This document shows, piece by piece, positions 33,162 to 44,740 of a stretch of DNA of 64,000 nt. The number at the start of each line of letters is the position of its first letter. The first letter of the stretch is position 1. The stretch covers positions 129,072-193,071 of the forward strand of contig CACRSC010001923.1 in the NCBI GenBank assembly GCA_902651635.1, in the 5' to 3' direction. The notes under the pieces were generated by a model that saw only the letters and a program-made list of their open reading frames with translations, was not told the origin of the DNA and searched no databases. This DNA comes from Mastigamoeba balamuthi (lineage: Eukaryota; Evosea; Mastigamoebida; Mastigamoebidae). Position numbers and translations under genes: made by a program.

Positions 33162-33826
33162 TGCCGTCCGCAGGTTTCTGCGCAATGAATCAGCTGATTC
33201 CATATGGAATCTCCTCCCATCCTGCGACATCGCAACGTTGGGCGGGATGGTCGACGGGAATGAACGCCCTTTCGAGCAGACAACCGGACCTCTGGATACA
33301 ATCTCCAACACCAAATGAATGTCTTCTGATGTCACGTAGCACCTGTTTTGAGTTTCCGAGAGAAGCAAACCCGCCAGAGCCTCAAACAAAACAAGAAACA
33401 AGCAAGACTTGGTGGCTTCAAGAGCCAGAGCACCGCTTGCGTGCTCGCGGTCGCCGTCGTTGCCGTGATGGCCTCTGCGGGGGCACTGTCCCCTACTTGG
33501 GGAGAGCAGCTACGAGTGCGCCCCCAGGGCAGGCGCCGGAGGGGCTGACCTGACTGGGTCAGCGGCCTTCGTGATCGACGACACGTGGCACGACTGCGGC
33601 GTGCGGGTCGTGGACCGGCTGCAACCAGAAGGGACGGCGGCGAGACAACCCGCCTGTGTGTCCCCGCTCCTGCCGAGGTCTCCGGAGATCACCAAGGCCC
33701 CCGTACAGTCAGTTGCTCTGCATTCAATCGATATGAAAACGGCACGTGCGCCGCGTATCCGGCAGGTTTTTCCCTTCGATTTTATTTCGGCTCGTGCGAA
33801 CGGCGGCTTCGGGATTGGGCCAAGCG
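33162..33826. other. Gene-poor stretch with an unassigned coding-like segment
   Basis: Contains a short hydrophobic plus-strand reading (ACVLAVAVVAVMASAGALSPTW at about 33427-33500 in parts) and, in another frame, SAAFVIDDTWHDCGVRVVDRL near 33560-33630. They could be exons or remnants of one small secreted protein, but no consistent splice plan emerged. It also holds the 5' flank of the fascin-like gene. Confidence 0.3.
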
Positions 33827-36487
33827 ATGGCGCAGGCACTGAGCTACGCCGAGGCGAGCGGGCTGCGGCTGGGGGAGGGCACGCGGGCTGTGTGGGTGAC
33901 GACGACCCGCGTGGGCCGTGCGCTGCAGCTGGCCTGCAACCCCCGCCTGTGCCCCGCCAGCCGCCTCACCCTCAGCGACCTCCGCTGCCTCTGGGAGAAG
34001 TGGGCCCTCGTCCCCGCAGGCCCCGACGCCTCCTGGCTCGTCTCCTACGCCCACGGTGCCCCTCCCTGCCCCCCCGTGCCCCCCCTTCCTGGGGAGATAC
34101 GAATATCTCCCGCCAAGATATTCCCCTCCCATCCCCGCGGGATTCGGAACCCTCCCCTCTGGGCCCCGAGCACCCTCTGCCCCTGGCCCGCAGACAATAC
34201 TGCCGTGGCTGGGCCGCTTGGAGGGGTATGATGACGTCACTGCTGACGTCGGAGGTTGTTTGTTGTTTGTTGGCTGTGGGCACAGGGTTCTGCCTGGCGG
34301 CCGAGGGGACGAGCGTCACGACGAGCGCTGTGCGCGACCCGCGCAACGCTGCGTGGCGCCTGGTCCCCGTCGAGGGTGGCGAGTCGAGGCTGGAGCTCGC
34401 CAGCTCCCCGGGCAGCGCCCTCAGTGTCGTCGCCCAGGTGCGAGCCCCTGCTCTCAATTGATTTCGCTCCCCCCAATCCAGAAGCAAAGGCGCAAGCCCT
34501 CTCCCTCCCTCCCTCAGCGCAGAGACACCAGGGCCCCCTCCCTCTCTGTGGCTGATCGGAATGGGCAGCAGTCAATTGATCGTTGCTCTGTGCTCTCTCT
34601 TTGGTTCTCTGGCTGAGCTGCGCTGCCTGTGCTGCTGGTGCGCGCAGGCGGGGGGAGGCACGGGGCTGGCGTGCGTGGGGGCCGACGCGCCGCAGTACCA
34701 CACCACGTGGCAGATCAGCCCGGCGACGCCCGTGGTGAGCCTGCAGTGCTGCGGGCGGTGGCTCTCGTGCAACACGCAGTGCGAGCTCAGCGCGGCGCCG
34801 CACAGGCTGCGCTGGGAGCGCTGGGACATCGAGGAGACCTCTCTGCCGGGCCAGTTCACGCTGTCCTCGTGCGAGCACAACGTGCGCCTCGACGCCACCA
34901 CCGCGGGGCTCGTGTGCTCGCGCGGCGAACGCATCCCCTCCCAGAGGTGCGTCTTCTGCCTTCGTTTTTTTCATTTTGTCAACAAATATCAGTTGTTCTG
35001 TCTGCAAACGGTTCTTGATGCTCCGCAGGCATCCGTCCCTCTCTGTTGCATGGTGTGGCACTCCAGGCACTCTTTGTTGCGTTGGTGACTGCAGAGGCGT
35101 GTCTGCTTATTGCTGCTCCGCAGAGTGGCGTTTGAGAAGCGGGCAGCTCCGACAGCGGCGGCAGTGACAGTGGCAATCCGCACATCATACATCGGGGCGC
35201 CCGTCTACATCGCCAACGTGTCCGGCAAGATCGTGGGAACCACCAACGCCAGCGACTCCACAACCCTCTGGGAGATGAGTGCGCCTTCTGCTCACCCCCA
35301 CTTAATTATTTCACAACTTCATTTTATCGCTTCAGAGACCACTCACTCGTCCCCTTTGCGGGTGCGCAGAGGCGGCGCCGGTGCAGGGCGAGCTGAGGAC
35401 GGGCGCGTACCTGATCAGCGCGTATACAGCGCGGGACATGTACCTGGCGCTGCACAACGGGGCCTGCATGCGGCCGCAGCCAGCCGTCTGGTCCCTCGAG
35501 CACGTGCCCGGCCACCCGCAGTCGCCCTTCTGCGTGCGCCTGGCCGACAGGCAGCAGGGCCTGGCGCTCTCGTACAACGTCGTGCAGGGCCCCGCCAGCG
35601 CCTACGCGCACCCTGTGACGCCTGCGCTGACGGAGCCGAGCAACGCGTGGCTCGTCGACGACAACGGCGACGGCACCGTCTGCTTCCGCGTGCCGGGCGA
35701 CCTCAAGACGGGCCTGCGCGTGCACCCGGCCCAGGCGATGGGCCCGCGCCCCGTCGTGGCCGTCGAGACGGGCTTCACCGAGTTCCACCGCTGGATCCTC
35801 AGCCCCGTCGCCCCCGCGCCCCCGCCCAACGCCCTCCCGCTCCCCGCCCCCGCGCAGCCGGCGCCCCAGGCGCTCTACCAGCTGCCCGCGGGCTCCCCCG
35901 CCGTCCTCGCTGTCCCCGCGGCCGTCCCTGCGTACCAGCAGCCGCAGCTGGCGCCCCCGGGCTGCGTGCTGATGTACGCTGTCTCGCCTGCCCCGGCGCC
36001 CGTCTACCCGCAGCAGCCGCAGCCGCAGCCCTACGCCCCGCAGCCCTCGCCCCTGCCGCCAGCGCTGCAGCTGCAGCAGCAGCAGGGGTGCGGGCAGGGG
36101 CAGGCGCTGCTGCAGCCCTGCGCGGTTCCGCCAAAGGCGGTGTCGCCAAAGCCCCCGGGAGCTGCGAGCCCCGGGGCACAGCACAAGACGCGCGTGATCG
36201 ACGACAGCGACTCGGGGGCGGTGCTCGTCACGGGCCCGCTGATGCCCGCGCAGGCGGCGACGCCGGGGCAGCAGGAGAAGCAGGAGAAGCAGCCCGTGCC
36301 GGACGCGGAGGGCGCGCAGGGCGCAGAGGCGGCGCAGAAGGCGGGGCAGCAGCACAAGGCGCAGGAGGTGCGGTGCACGAGCCCCGTGGAGGAGGGCAAG
36401 AAGCACAAGCGCGGCGGGAGCAGTGGCGGCAAGCACCACCACAAGCACAAGAGCTCCAAGGGCGACAAGGACAAGGACAAGCAGTAG
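33827..36487 (+). CDS. Fascin-like beta-trefoil repeat protein with long disordered tail
   Basis: Five exons (33827-34055, 34286-34437, 34648-34946, 35124-35278, 35370-36487) join in phase to 650 aa. The first about 400 residues repeat a roughly 45-residue beta pattern with a Trp in the middle and short motifs such as WKLVP-like WRLVP, WQISP, WERWDIEE, WSLEHVPG and HRWILSP. This is what tandem beta-trefoil (fascin/hisactophilin-type) domains look like. The remaining about 230 residues are Pro/Gln/Ala-rich and end in a Lys/His-rich basic tail (HHHKHKSSKGDKDKDK). Actin bundling is plausible by analogy with fascin, not shown. No membrane segment. Donors are GTGC(C/G)N throughout. Confidence 0.6.
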
Positions 36488-36861
36488 GAGGGTGAAACGC
36501 CTGGTGTTCACCCACAGCGGAGCACCAGACACTCGCTCTGGGCTGTTGTCCCCACACGGTTCTGCCATCTGGAGTGGCACCCAACCTCAACAGCTGGCTG
36601 CTTCGGGTATGAGAACCTGGAATAGATGCAATATTGCGTCAATACGATTGTCAAGTCTCGGACACCGCAGGTTCCCAGGTCAGTGCTTTCTGCTCTTCAT
36701 TTGCCTAATACCAAGGACCATAGACAGCCAGTCGTTGTCGAAGAGGGCGCGTATCAGCAGAGATATTTCGGTGATACTGGTTCCGTAGGGGTTTTCTGCG
36801 CACTCTATTTTGGCCGCACTCAAAGAGTCCATTTCTAAAAAGCCAATCCGAGTAGGAGAAC
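36488..36861. other. Intergenic, no gene seen
   Basis: Spacer between two plus-strand genes. No repeats or coding pattern recognised. Holds the promoter of the LRR/U-box gene. Confidence 0.4.
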
Positions 36862-39000
36862 ATGGCGGCGCAGACTGTACACCTCGTGTGCCCCTGTGTC
36901 GACGGCACTGCTTTCACCACAGACGTGCCCACCAGCGATGCCACACTCAATCGTTGCGCAATAAAGAGCCCTCTGTCCCAACTCTGACCCCTGTGCCCCT
37001 TACAGTCTCTGAGAGCCAGCTGAGGGCACTGCCTCCGGAGATAGGAAGACTCACAACTCTCACTGAGCTCTACCGTGCGATCAACTTTCAGCACACACAG
37101 CCAGCATGCACACTCCAATGGTGGAGTTGCGGGTTTGAAAAAACCCACAGAGAATCCTCCCGGTCCTTGGGTCTTGTGTGGGTTTTTCCATCAGGGAAAA
37201 AAACAACACCCTCAGAGAAACCATCCACTTTACCGACGTGGCCGGCGGAGTCTCAGGGGTGGAGCACTATAGAACAGTCCCACAACCCCCCTAATATGGC
37301 TCCTCCTGAGACTGACCAGCTGTCTGGCCCTGCTGATAGTACACCCCTTCTGCGCCGCTTGCTGGAGTAGCAAAAAACATGCAACACACCGTAGCTGACA
37401 CGGACCGCCACCTGCGACTTAACAGTCAGTGGCAACCAGCTGGATGTGCTACCAACAGAGATCGGCAGGCTCAAAAACCTCACTCTCCTATGGAGTGCGA
37501 ATCTCAGTCTGCACACACGCCCTGTCTGATGACCGAGCAGTGTTCAACAACCCCGTGAAGAACCAGGAGCAAAGCCATTTCATTTGCACAGAATGTGATC
37601 AGCCAGTCGAAGACATTGCGGGCCTCCTGTCACTGCTTGTTCGCTATGCTCTCAGCCCTGCCAAAGAGGTGCATTTATTTGACTAATGCCCGTTGCCATC
37701 AGCGCTATCAGGCAGCATCTCGAGTCAGCAACAACACCTGTGGCCCGCTGGCGACGGAGCAGAAGTGCCGGGAAGGAATCGAGCGTTCGGCAGAGGCCAG
37801 AAAGAAGGCAGCAGAGCACACTGCCCAGTGCGCAGTTGCGAGCAAGGCAGCTGCCGAGCAGCTCGAGCGTATGCGCGAGGCAGCAGAGGTGCCACGCAGG
37901 TGCGTGGCACAGCTCGAGGCAGAGCTGGCAGAGCAGCGGGAGGCACTGTCTGCTGCAGAGCGCAGAGAGTGCGAAGCAGCAGCGGTGGCTCACAAGGCAC
38001 AGGAGGCCGCGTCTCAGGCGGCCAACACTGAGGCGATGCTGCGCATGTCGGAGCAGCAAGAAAGGAAGGCCCTGGATGCCGTGAATGAGCGGGTGGGACA
38101 GCTGCGCGAGCATCTGGGGCAGCAGAGCATTGCAGCGCTGGACGAGTACGACGTGGTGGACGTGCTCTGTGAGATGCATCTGGGCGTGCACGCTAGGGCC
38201 TTTGTGAAGAACGAGATCAGCGGCAGACATCTGGTGAGGATCAGCAGGGACAGGGCCCGCCTGCGCGAGCTGGGCATGGGGTCGCTGGCCGACTGCCTGC
38301 GCCTTCGCCACGCCCTGACAATGGTGGAGGCGTGCGGGCAGCTGTGCCTGTTGGGTCCTGCCCTCGACGACGTTTCTGCTGCTCTGTGGGCGCAAGGAAA
38401 CAGTGCGGGCGCACGTGCTGTTATGGTGTCGTCGTGGACGCCCGAGAACGTGCGGGGATGGCTGAAGCGAATGGGGCGTCGGCAGAGGCCCAAGAGGTGC
38501 TGCGGCATGTGGAAGTTACAGGAGACATGCTGCTGCACCTGTGTGACGAGGACCTCAAGGAGCTGGGCGTCAAGGTGATGGGGCAGAGGGACGAGCTGCT
38601 GGAGCTTGTGGAGAAGCTGCATGACGAATACTATGCAGCACTGGCCGACTACTTCGGTCCCCCCGCATCTGCTCTCGCTGCTCCCCAGCAGTCTCGCGTG
38701 GCTGGCTATGGATCAACAGCACGTGGCCCTGCATCGCCGACACAGCCCAGCAAGGGCGAGGGGGACGAGGGTGTGCCTGAGTCGTTCAAGTGCCCAATCA
38801 CACTGCAGCTGATGGACGACCCAGTAGTGGCACCAGACGGCAGTGTGTACGAGGCCGCTGCCATTCGCAGGTGGCTCGAGAAACACAACACGTCACCCCT
38901 GACAGGCCTTCCCATTGCCAAGGAGCCCCTAGTGCACTGCAGGACGCTGCGCAACGACATCCAGGAGTTCCGCAAGAGGTCTACTCGCGGCAACCACTGA
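36862..39000 (+). CDS. LRR, coiled-coil, SAM, SAM and U-box protein (ubiquitin ligase candidate)
   Basis: Exons: 36862-36952, 37006-37074, 37426-37494, 37592-37668 and 37763-39000. Exons 2 and 3 are each 69 nt and encode exactly one 23-residue LRR (SESQLRALPPEIGRLTTLTE, SGNQLDVLPTEIGRLKNLT). Exon 4 gives DIAGLLSLLVRYALSPAKE. Exon 5 encodes about 100 residues of coiled coil, a SAM-like domain (YDVVDVLCEMHL ... LRELGMGSLADCLRLR), a second SAM (WTPENVRGWLKRMG ... DEDLKELGVKVMGQR) and a C-terminal U-box (ESFKCPITLQLMDDPVVA, then GSVYEAAAIRRWLEKH). The frame slips by one base at the G-run 38473-38476 inside the second SAM; one extra G restores it, so this is an assembly error or a fresh mutation. 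Predicted to recruit an E2 for ubiquitylation. Confidence 0.75.
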
Positions 39001-39334
39001 ACAGTGTGTGAAATGTTGGAGAAAGACAACCACGATCATCACAGTCTCGTTCTAGGAGGATCCTGAGGTCTCTGATCACTGGAGAATGCACTCACCACCT
39101 TGTATGTGTCTCCTCACTGCGTAGTGACTCAAATAGACTGACCTTCGTGCTTTCTTAAACTGGATGGATGCGCACCACGCAGTAACCCTGCAGGGCCTGT
39201 ACGGCTGAAGGAACTACACCCATTTTCACTCTGGCCAACATAGAGAACATCTCGAAAGCGTGTTTACACCTCATGGCTGGGCAGCCCAATCAGCAGCGAG
39301 CACCTGCCCAACTCCTGCCGTCCCTCCTCTCATC
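39001..39334. other. Convergent intergenic region
   Basis: 3' flanks of the U-box gene (plus) and the radical-SAM gene (minus). No terminator-like hairpin or coding pattern seen. Confidence 0.4.
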
Positions 39335-41056
39335 TCACTTCCAGAATCCTGGAACGGCGAACCCGCACTTCTTGCACTTTCCCTGCAAGAACGCGCTCAG
39401 ATAAGATGGTCCTGTACACTCACCGGAAGGCTAAATGAGCGCACATTGTGCAAGTCAAAGCTGCCCGTGGGGGCGCTGTCGAAGCCGCTGCGCTCGATCA
39501 GCATGGCCGAGCACGCGGGGCAGACGGTCGAGGCGCGGGCTCCCGACGAGCGCGCGTAGACGTACTTGAGGCCAGCGGCCTTGCCGTGCTCGTACGCGCG
39601 GTCCAGCGTCTCGGGCGGCGTCCGCTGCTTGCCCGCGACCATCTCGAAGTCCGGGTGGAACGGCGTCACGTGCCACGGCATGTTCGTGTCCACCGACGCA
39701 ATAAACCTGGGAAATCCCGTCGTGAATACAAATGGAATGACTTCGGTAGTGACAAGGAAAATGCACCCCCTTGTGACTTGGTGGCTGCAAATTCAACGTT
39801 TAGTCGTCATAACGCCCCGTTCATTTTGAATTCACTTGGAGAAAAAATTTGGGAATGCAAGAAAACTAAGTCAAAAGAAAAGGAAGGAGACAGGGGATGA
39901 GCGCACTGCGCGATCGCACGGAGCTCATCGTCCGAGTCGTTCTCGCCCGGAATGACGAGCGTGGTGACCTCGGTCCAGATGCCGAGGGCGTGGAGGCGCC
40001 GGATGGTCTCGAGGACGGGCTCGAGCCTCGCCTTGCAGTGCTTGCGGTAGAACTCGTCCCTGAATGACTTGAGGTCGATGTTGGCCGCGTCGATGAGGCC
40101 CACCATCCGCTCGATCGTGTGCTGCGACTCGTACCCGTTGCTCTTGAACACGTTCTTGAGCCCGCGCTCGTGCGCGATGCGCGCCGTGTCGATGGCGTAC
40201 TCGAAGAAGACCGTGGGCTCGCTGTACGTATACGCCATGATCTTCACCCCGGACGCCACGGCCCTGTTCACGACCTCCTGGGGCGACAGCAGGTACCCCA
40301 TCTTGCCTATCTCGACGTCGACCAGCTGCGGCGACCCCTCGGCCATCAGCTTCTTCTTCATCTCCCTCGTGCACTGGCTGGATGCAATGAAGAAAACCAA
40401 GTCAAAATAGACGACACAGAAGGGTGGAAGGCTCCGGTGCTGCCGCGGTACCTCAGGTCCCAGTTCTGGCAGAAGGAGCACGCAAAGTTGCAGCCGACCT
40501 GAGGCCAAGCGGCGGTCAGCCAGACGGACGCTGAATCAATTGCTGCGCCCGCACAGTGGCGATGGAGAACGTCAGCGACCCCGGCATGACCTGCTCAGAC
40601 AGCATATACGTCAGCTGCCGCCCGCGCCTGCCTGCGGTCCGCAGGAGGGGCACGGAGAGGGGCTCACGTGGTAGAGGGGCTTCTTCTCGATGGGGTCGCG
40701 CGAGTTGGCGCAGGACGCGTGGCCGTACACAATGAGCTTCAGCTCCCCGCCCACGTTCTGCACGCGATTACGTCAGCCCGCACCCGCCCCGGCGCGGCCG
40801 CACCTTCCTGACCGCGCAGATGCCTGAGGGACGCGCGCTGCGTGAGAAACACGAAAGCGCCGCCCAGAAACCCGACGGGAGAAGCGGTGGGATGGGAGGG
40901 AGCACCGGTGCCCTCGGGCGGGATGACGCAGTGGTGGGCGCACACGAGGCAGCGGACCTTGTTGCCCTCGAGCACCTCGCACGACGACAGGTCCGACCCG
41001 AACGCGTGCTCCCTCGTGGCCCCCGCGCTCGACGCTTCGGACGCACCGCAAGACAT
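39335..41056 (-). CDS. AmmeMemoRadiSam-system radical SAM enzyme
   Basis: At least seven short exons give, in order: a start at MSCGASEASSAG, the N-terminal Cys block VRCLVCAHHCVIPPEGTG-ICAVRK, then NVGGELKLIVYGHASC, DPIEKKPLYH, MPGSLTFSIAT and VGCNFACSFCQNWDLR. The last has the CxxxCxxC cluster that binds the 4Fe-4S centre. A long TIM-barrel exon follows (GYLLSPQEVVNRAV, YTYSEPTVFFEYAIDTA, SNGYES, IDLKSF, TTLVIPGEND), then FHPDFEM and a last exon GKCKKCGFAVPGFWK ending the Cys-rich tail. Family order and length match the AmmeMemoRadiSam radical SAM protein, once annotated as a pyruvate formate-lyase activator. It cooperates with MEMO1- and AMMECR1-like proteins in prokaryotes. Those partners are not in this window. 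Confidence 0.85.
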
Positions 41057-41249
41057 TTCCTTTCGAATATTCCGCAGATATTTCCTCCCGAAACAGATAG
41101 ATGCGCGAATCTCCCCCCGATATCTCCCTGTCCTGACCAGCGTAAAAATCGCCGAAATCGGGCAGGAAAACGCAGAAAGAAGGGGCAGTTGAAGGCCAAC
41201 TGCCGCCCCAGCCTGCCCGGGGCCACGCGATTCGCACAGTGCCTCCGCC

Positions 41250-44200
41250 ATGCCACCGAACCCGCCACAGCCCGTCCGCCGTGCCCGGCGCCCGTCCGCG
41301 CGGTCACCGTCGGTTCTTTTGTCGGTTCTGGCGCCTCTGCTGGCCGCTGCCCTGCTGCTGCTGGGCTGCGCGGGGCCCGCGGGGGCGCAGTGCGGCGGCT
41401 GGCCGCCCCCCGAGTCGTACGACGACGACATGTTCTTCTACCAGCCCGCCAACGCGCTCAGCGCGGACCTCTCCTGCAGCGGTCCGCAGCCCTCCCTCCG
41501 GAATTTCCCGATCGACGGGGCCTATTTTCCCGATCGCGGGGCTGACCGGCTGCCGCTGCCCCCAGGCGTGCACGCGGGCAGTGTGCTTGAGGTGGTGCAG
41601 CTGTTCACGCCCGAGGCCGTGCCTTCCCTGTACAGTTCTGTGCGCATTTCCGTCGCATTTTCCCCGTTTTTGGACGAGTCTCCTGTGCCAGCGGCGGCCA
41701 GGCCAGCAGTTGCCCTGATCGGGCATCGCCGGTCCTCAGGTGTGCGTGAACATCAAGTGGACTGGCATCGTGGACCACATGAAGACAGCGGACGACCCCA
41801 AGTACAGGCACGCAGTAGCCTTGTGCTGGCCTCATTCAATTGATTTTGTGCACACTCCGCCTCTGTTTTCCGAGGTCCTGCGGGGCATTGCCTTGTAGGA
41901 CCCGCAGAGGCACCCAGGGCTAATGGGATGGCATTCCATTGGGTGGCAGGCACGCGGTGACGCTGGCCATGTACGACGACGTGCGGGGAGTGCCGGCTCA
42001 GGTGCCCCGCCTCTCGGCCAACTTCACGGGCGTCGCGCTGCCGCTCGACTCGATCAGCGGGTGGCTCAACTTCGACACGCCCCTGTTTGTTGCCGCTGCC
42101 CCGCGCGTCTTCATCGGTCCGCACGCACTCGCCCCCTGCGTCTCCCGAAATTCGCTCGCCTTGTGAATCAATCGATTTCCTGCGCGCCTTCTTGTTGTAC
42201 CTCCGCTACTACAAACTCTATTGGCAATCGAAGCAATCAAATGTGAGCATAAGCACACAGTGCCTCGGGTCGCTCGCAGTTGCACTGATCGAGGAGAGTG
42301 GGCATTCGCTGACTTCGTTTTTTTTTGCGATCCGGTGCCAATCCCCGCAGGGTTTCGCATTGTGGCCCCGTGCGCGACGTTCACGTATGCGAGCAGCTAC
42401 GCCAAGTGGCCCACGCCGAGGCTCTCGTTCAGGCGCGACGCCGCCGGCCAGTGGCAGCGCCACCGCGCCGACTGGGCCCACGACAACGTCTCCGCGCTCG
42501 CCATCCGCGCCTCGCTCTCGGCCCACGCGTCCCCTGCGCTCGTCCCCAGCGCCTGGCACTGCGCCCCCTCGCGCTACAACGACACGCTGTGCGACTGCGA
42601 GTGCGGTGCGTGGGACCCCGCGTGCGCCGCGTCGCGCAGCGGCCCGCTGTCGCCGAGCTGCGCAGGGGCCGGGGAGGTCTGCGACAGGCGCGGGCGCTGC
42701 GTGGCCCCCGGGTGGAACGAGAGCGTCTGCCCGCTGCGCTCGTACGGCTCGTACGACGCCTGCGACTGCGGCTGCGGCGGGGCGCTGCTGGACCCCGACT
42801 GCCGCGACTCGACGGTCGCCGGGGGCCCGTGGCTCCCAGCAGCACGGCCCTGCGCGGGCCTCAAGGTAGCGCGTTGCTCCGACGCGGGCGCCTGCGTCGA
42901 GGCGTGGCCCGGCGACGACTGCCCGGCGTCGGCGTACAACGACACGCTGTTCTGCAACTGCGGCTGCGCGGGCGGCGGGGTGCTGGACCCCGACTGCCTC
43001 GGCGCCCAGCGGCTGCCCTCGGACTGCGGCAGCTCCGCCTGCTTCGAGAACGCCTGCAGGGCCTTCCCCGTGGCCTGGCACTGCCCCATCACGTTCTACA
43101 GCACCGCCAAGCAGTGCCACTGCGGCTGCGGGGCCTGGGATCCCGGTCTGCTCCCCCGCCCTCGGCTCTGGTGCGCTCTCTCTGACCCGAATGCCTCGCA
43201 GACTGCGAGCAGCAGTCCGGGAACGTCGTCGCGGGCGGGTGCACGTCAACCCTTCCGACGTGCAACTACAGCGGTGTGTGTGTGGCAGAAGGTGCGACGC
43301 GATTTTGATTCCTCTTCCCCTCCTTTTTTGACTTTGTTTTTTCGGCCAGGTTGCGGCAACAAGTTCCCCGAGCTTCTGACGGAGGACTGCGACGGCGGCC
43401 AGGGCTGCGGTGAAACGTGCCGGTGTCTGAACGGCTGGCAGTCGTACGAGCCGCCGCGCGCCAGCTGCTTCCCCGCGTGCGGCGACGCGCAGGTGGTCGG
43501 CGACGAGCAGTGCGACTCGGGGCAGTACTGCACCGGCGAGTGCGCGTGCCCCGCGGGCTTCGTGCCCTACAGCCCCGCGCGGGCGTCGTGCAAGGGCTGC
43601 CCCAACGGCATCCTCGACGCCGACATGGGCGAGCAGTGCGATGGGGGCTCGGGCTGCGTGCCGGGCCGCTGCGTCTGCGCCGAGGGCTTCGCGAGCACCG
43701 CGCCGCCCTCAGTGCACTGCGTCCAGCGCTTCCCCGACTGCGGCGACGCGCGGCTGCAGGCCGGCGAGGAGTGCGACAGCGGCCTCTACTGCAACGCCTC
43801 GACGTGCACGTGCGCCCCGGGGCACCGGCCCATCGGCCAGCTCAGCTGCGCGGGATGCGGCAACGGCGTCGCCGACGACGGCGAGCAGTGCGACGGTGGC
43901 GCCGGCTGCTCGCCCGCGTGCCGCTGCGCCCGCGGGTTCGCGCCGTCCTCGCCGCCCGCCGCGGGCTGCGTCGACGCGCGGGCGTGTGGCAACGGGCTGG
44001 CCGACGCCGGCGAGGAGTGCGACGGCGGGAAGTTCTGCCTCGGCGACAACTGCACGTGCGCCCCGGGCCACGCGCCGCTGCTGCCGCGCCAGCCCTTCTG
44101 CGCGGGCTGCGGCAACGGCCGCGTCGAGGCGGGCGAGGAGTGCGACTCGGGCGCGGGCTGCTCGGCCGCGTGCGCCTGCACCGACGGCTTCCGGAGGCCC

Positions 44201-44740
44201 GCGGGGGCTGCGGCTCCCGACTGCGAGGAGCTGCGGCCCAACGCGACGGGGCGGGCGCTGGGGGCCCGCGAGGCCAACCTGGCCGTCGCGATACCCGTGG
44301 GCGTCACGGGGGCCGTCGTGGCCGGCGCCATGTGCGCGCTGGTGGGCGTCGTGGCGCTGCTGCGCAGGCGCGAGGCGCCCGGCGTGCCCATCGAGAGGCC
44401 CGCGGAGCACCGCGACGACGGCTCGAGCTTCGTGGCCACCGACAGCGACATCACAGCCGTCTCGGGCCTCGCCGACGCCCCGGTGGCGCTGCCCGACGAC
44501 GCCACGCCGATACTCATCGTCCCCGTGGCCGCCGGGGCCTTGTCGTCGTCGTCGGCGTCGTCGGTGGCCGCGCTGCCGCCGCTGGCGCCTGTGGAGACGG
44601 GCTACTACAGCGGGGGCGCCGCAGACTCGCTGCTGGTCGTCTCGCTGGCGCAGCACACGCAGAGCCCGCAGATGTACGCAGCCGGCACGGACATTCCCCT
44701 CGGGCCCATCGGGTCGTCGGACACGCCCTCACCCCGCTGA
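41250..44740 (+). CDS. Cysteine-rich single-pass cell-surface protein
   Basis: Seven exons (41250-41481, 41566-41618, 41740-41807, 41950-42116, 42351-43145, 43202-43291, 43350-44740) give 931 aa. After an Arg-rich start and signal peptide (VLAPLLAAALLLLGCAGPAGAQ), an N-terminal beta-rich domain is followed by four modules of the form W..C....Y.....C.C.CGA.DPDC (for example YNDTLCDCECGAWDPACA). About seven modules of the GNG..E.GEECD.G..C....C.C..GF type follow (CGNGVADDGEQCDGGAGCSP), resembling the Cys-rich DUF4215-like repeats of bacterial and protist surface proteins. A single TM helix (AVAIPVGVTGAVVAGAMCALVGVVALL) ends in RRR, then a 130-residue cytosolic tail with Ser and acidic patches. 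Intron 3 uses a GC donor. Likely an adhesion protein or receptor. Confidence 0.8.

Noticed and set aside
41249-41251. Minus-strand ATG overlapping the start codon of the cysteine-rich receptor gene
   Set aside because: It would give the radical-SAM gene a non-homologous N-terminus and no room for a 5' UTR. The Met at 41056 fits the family better.
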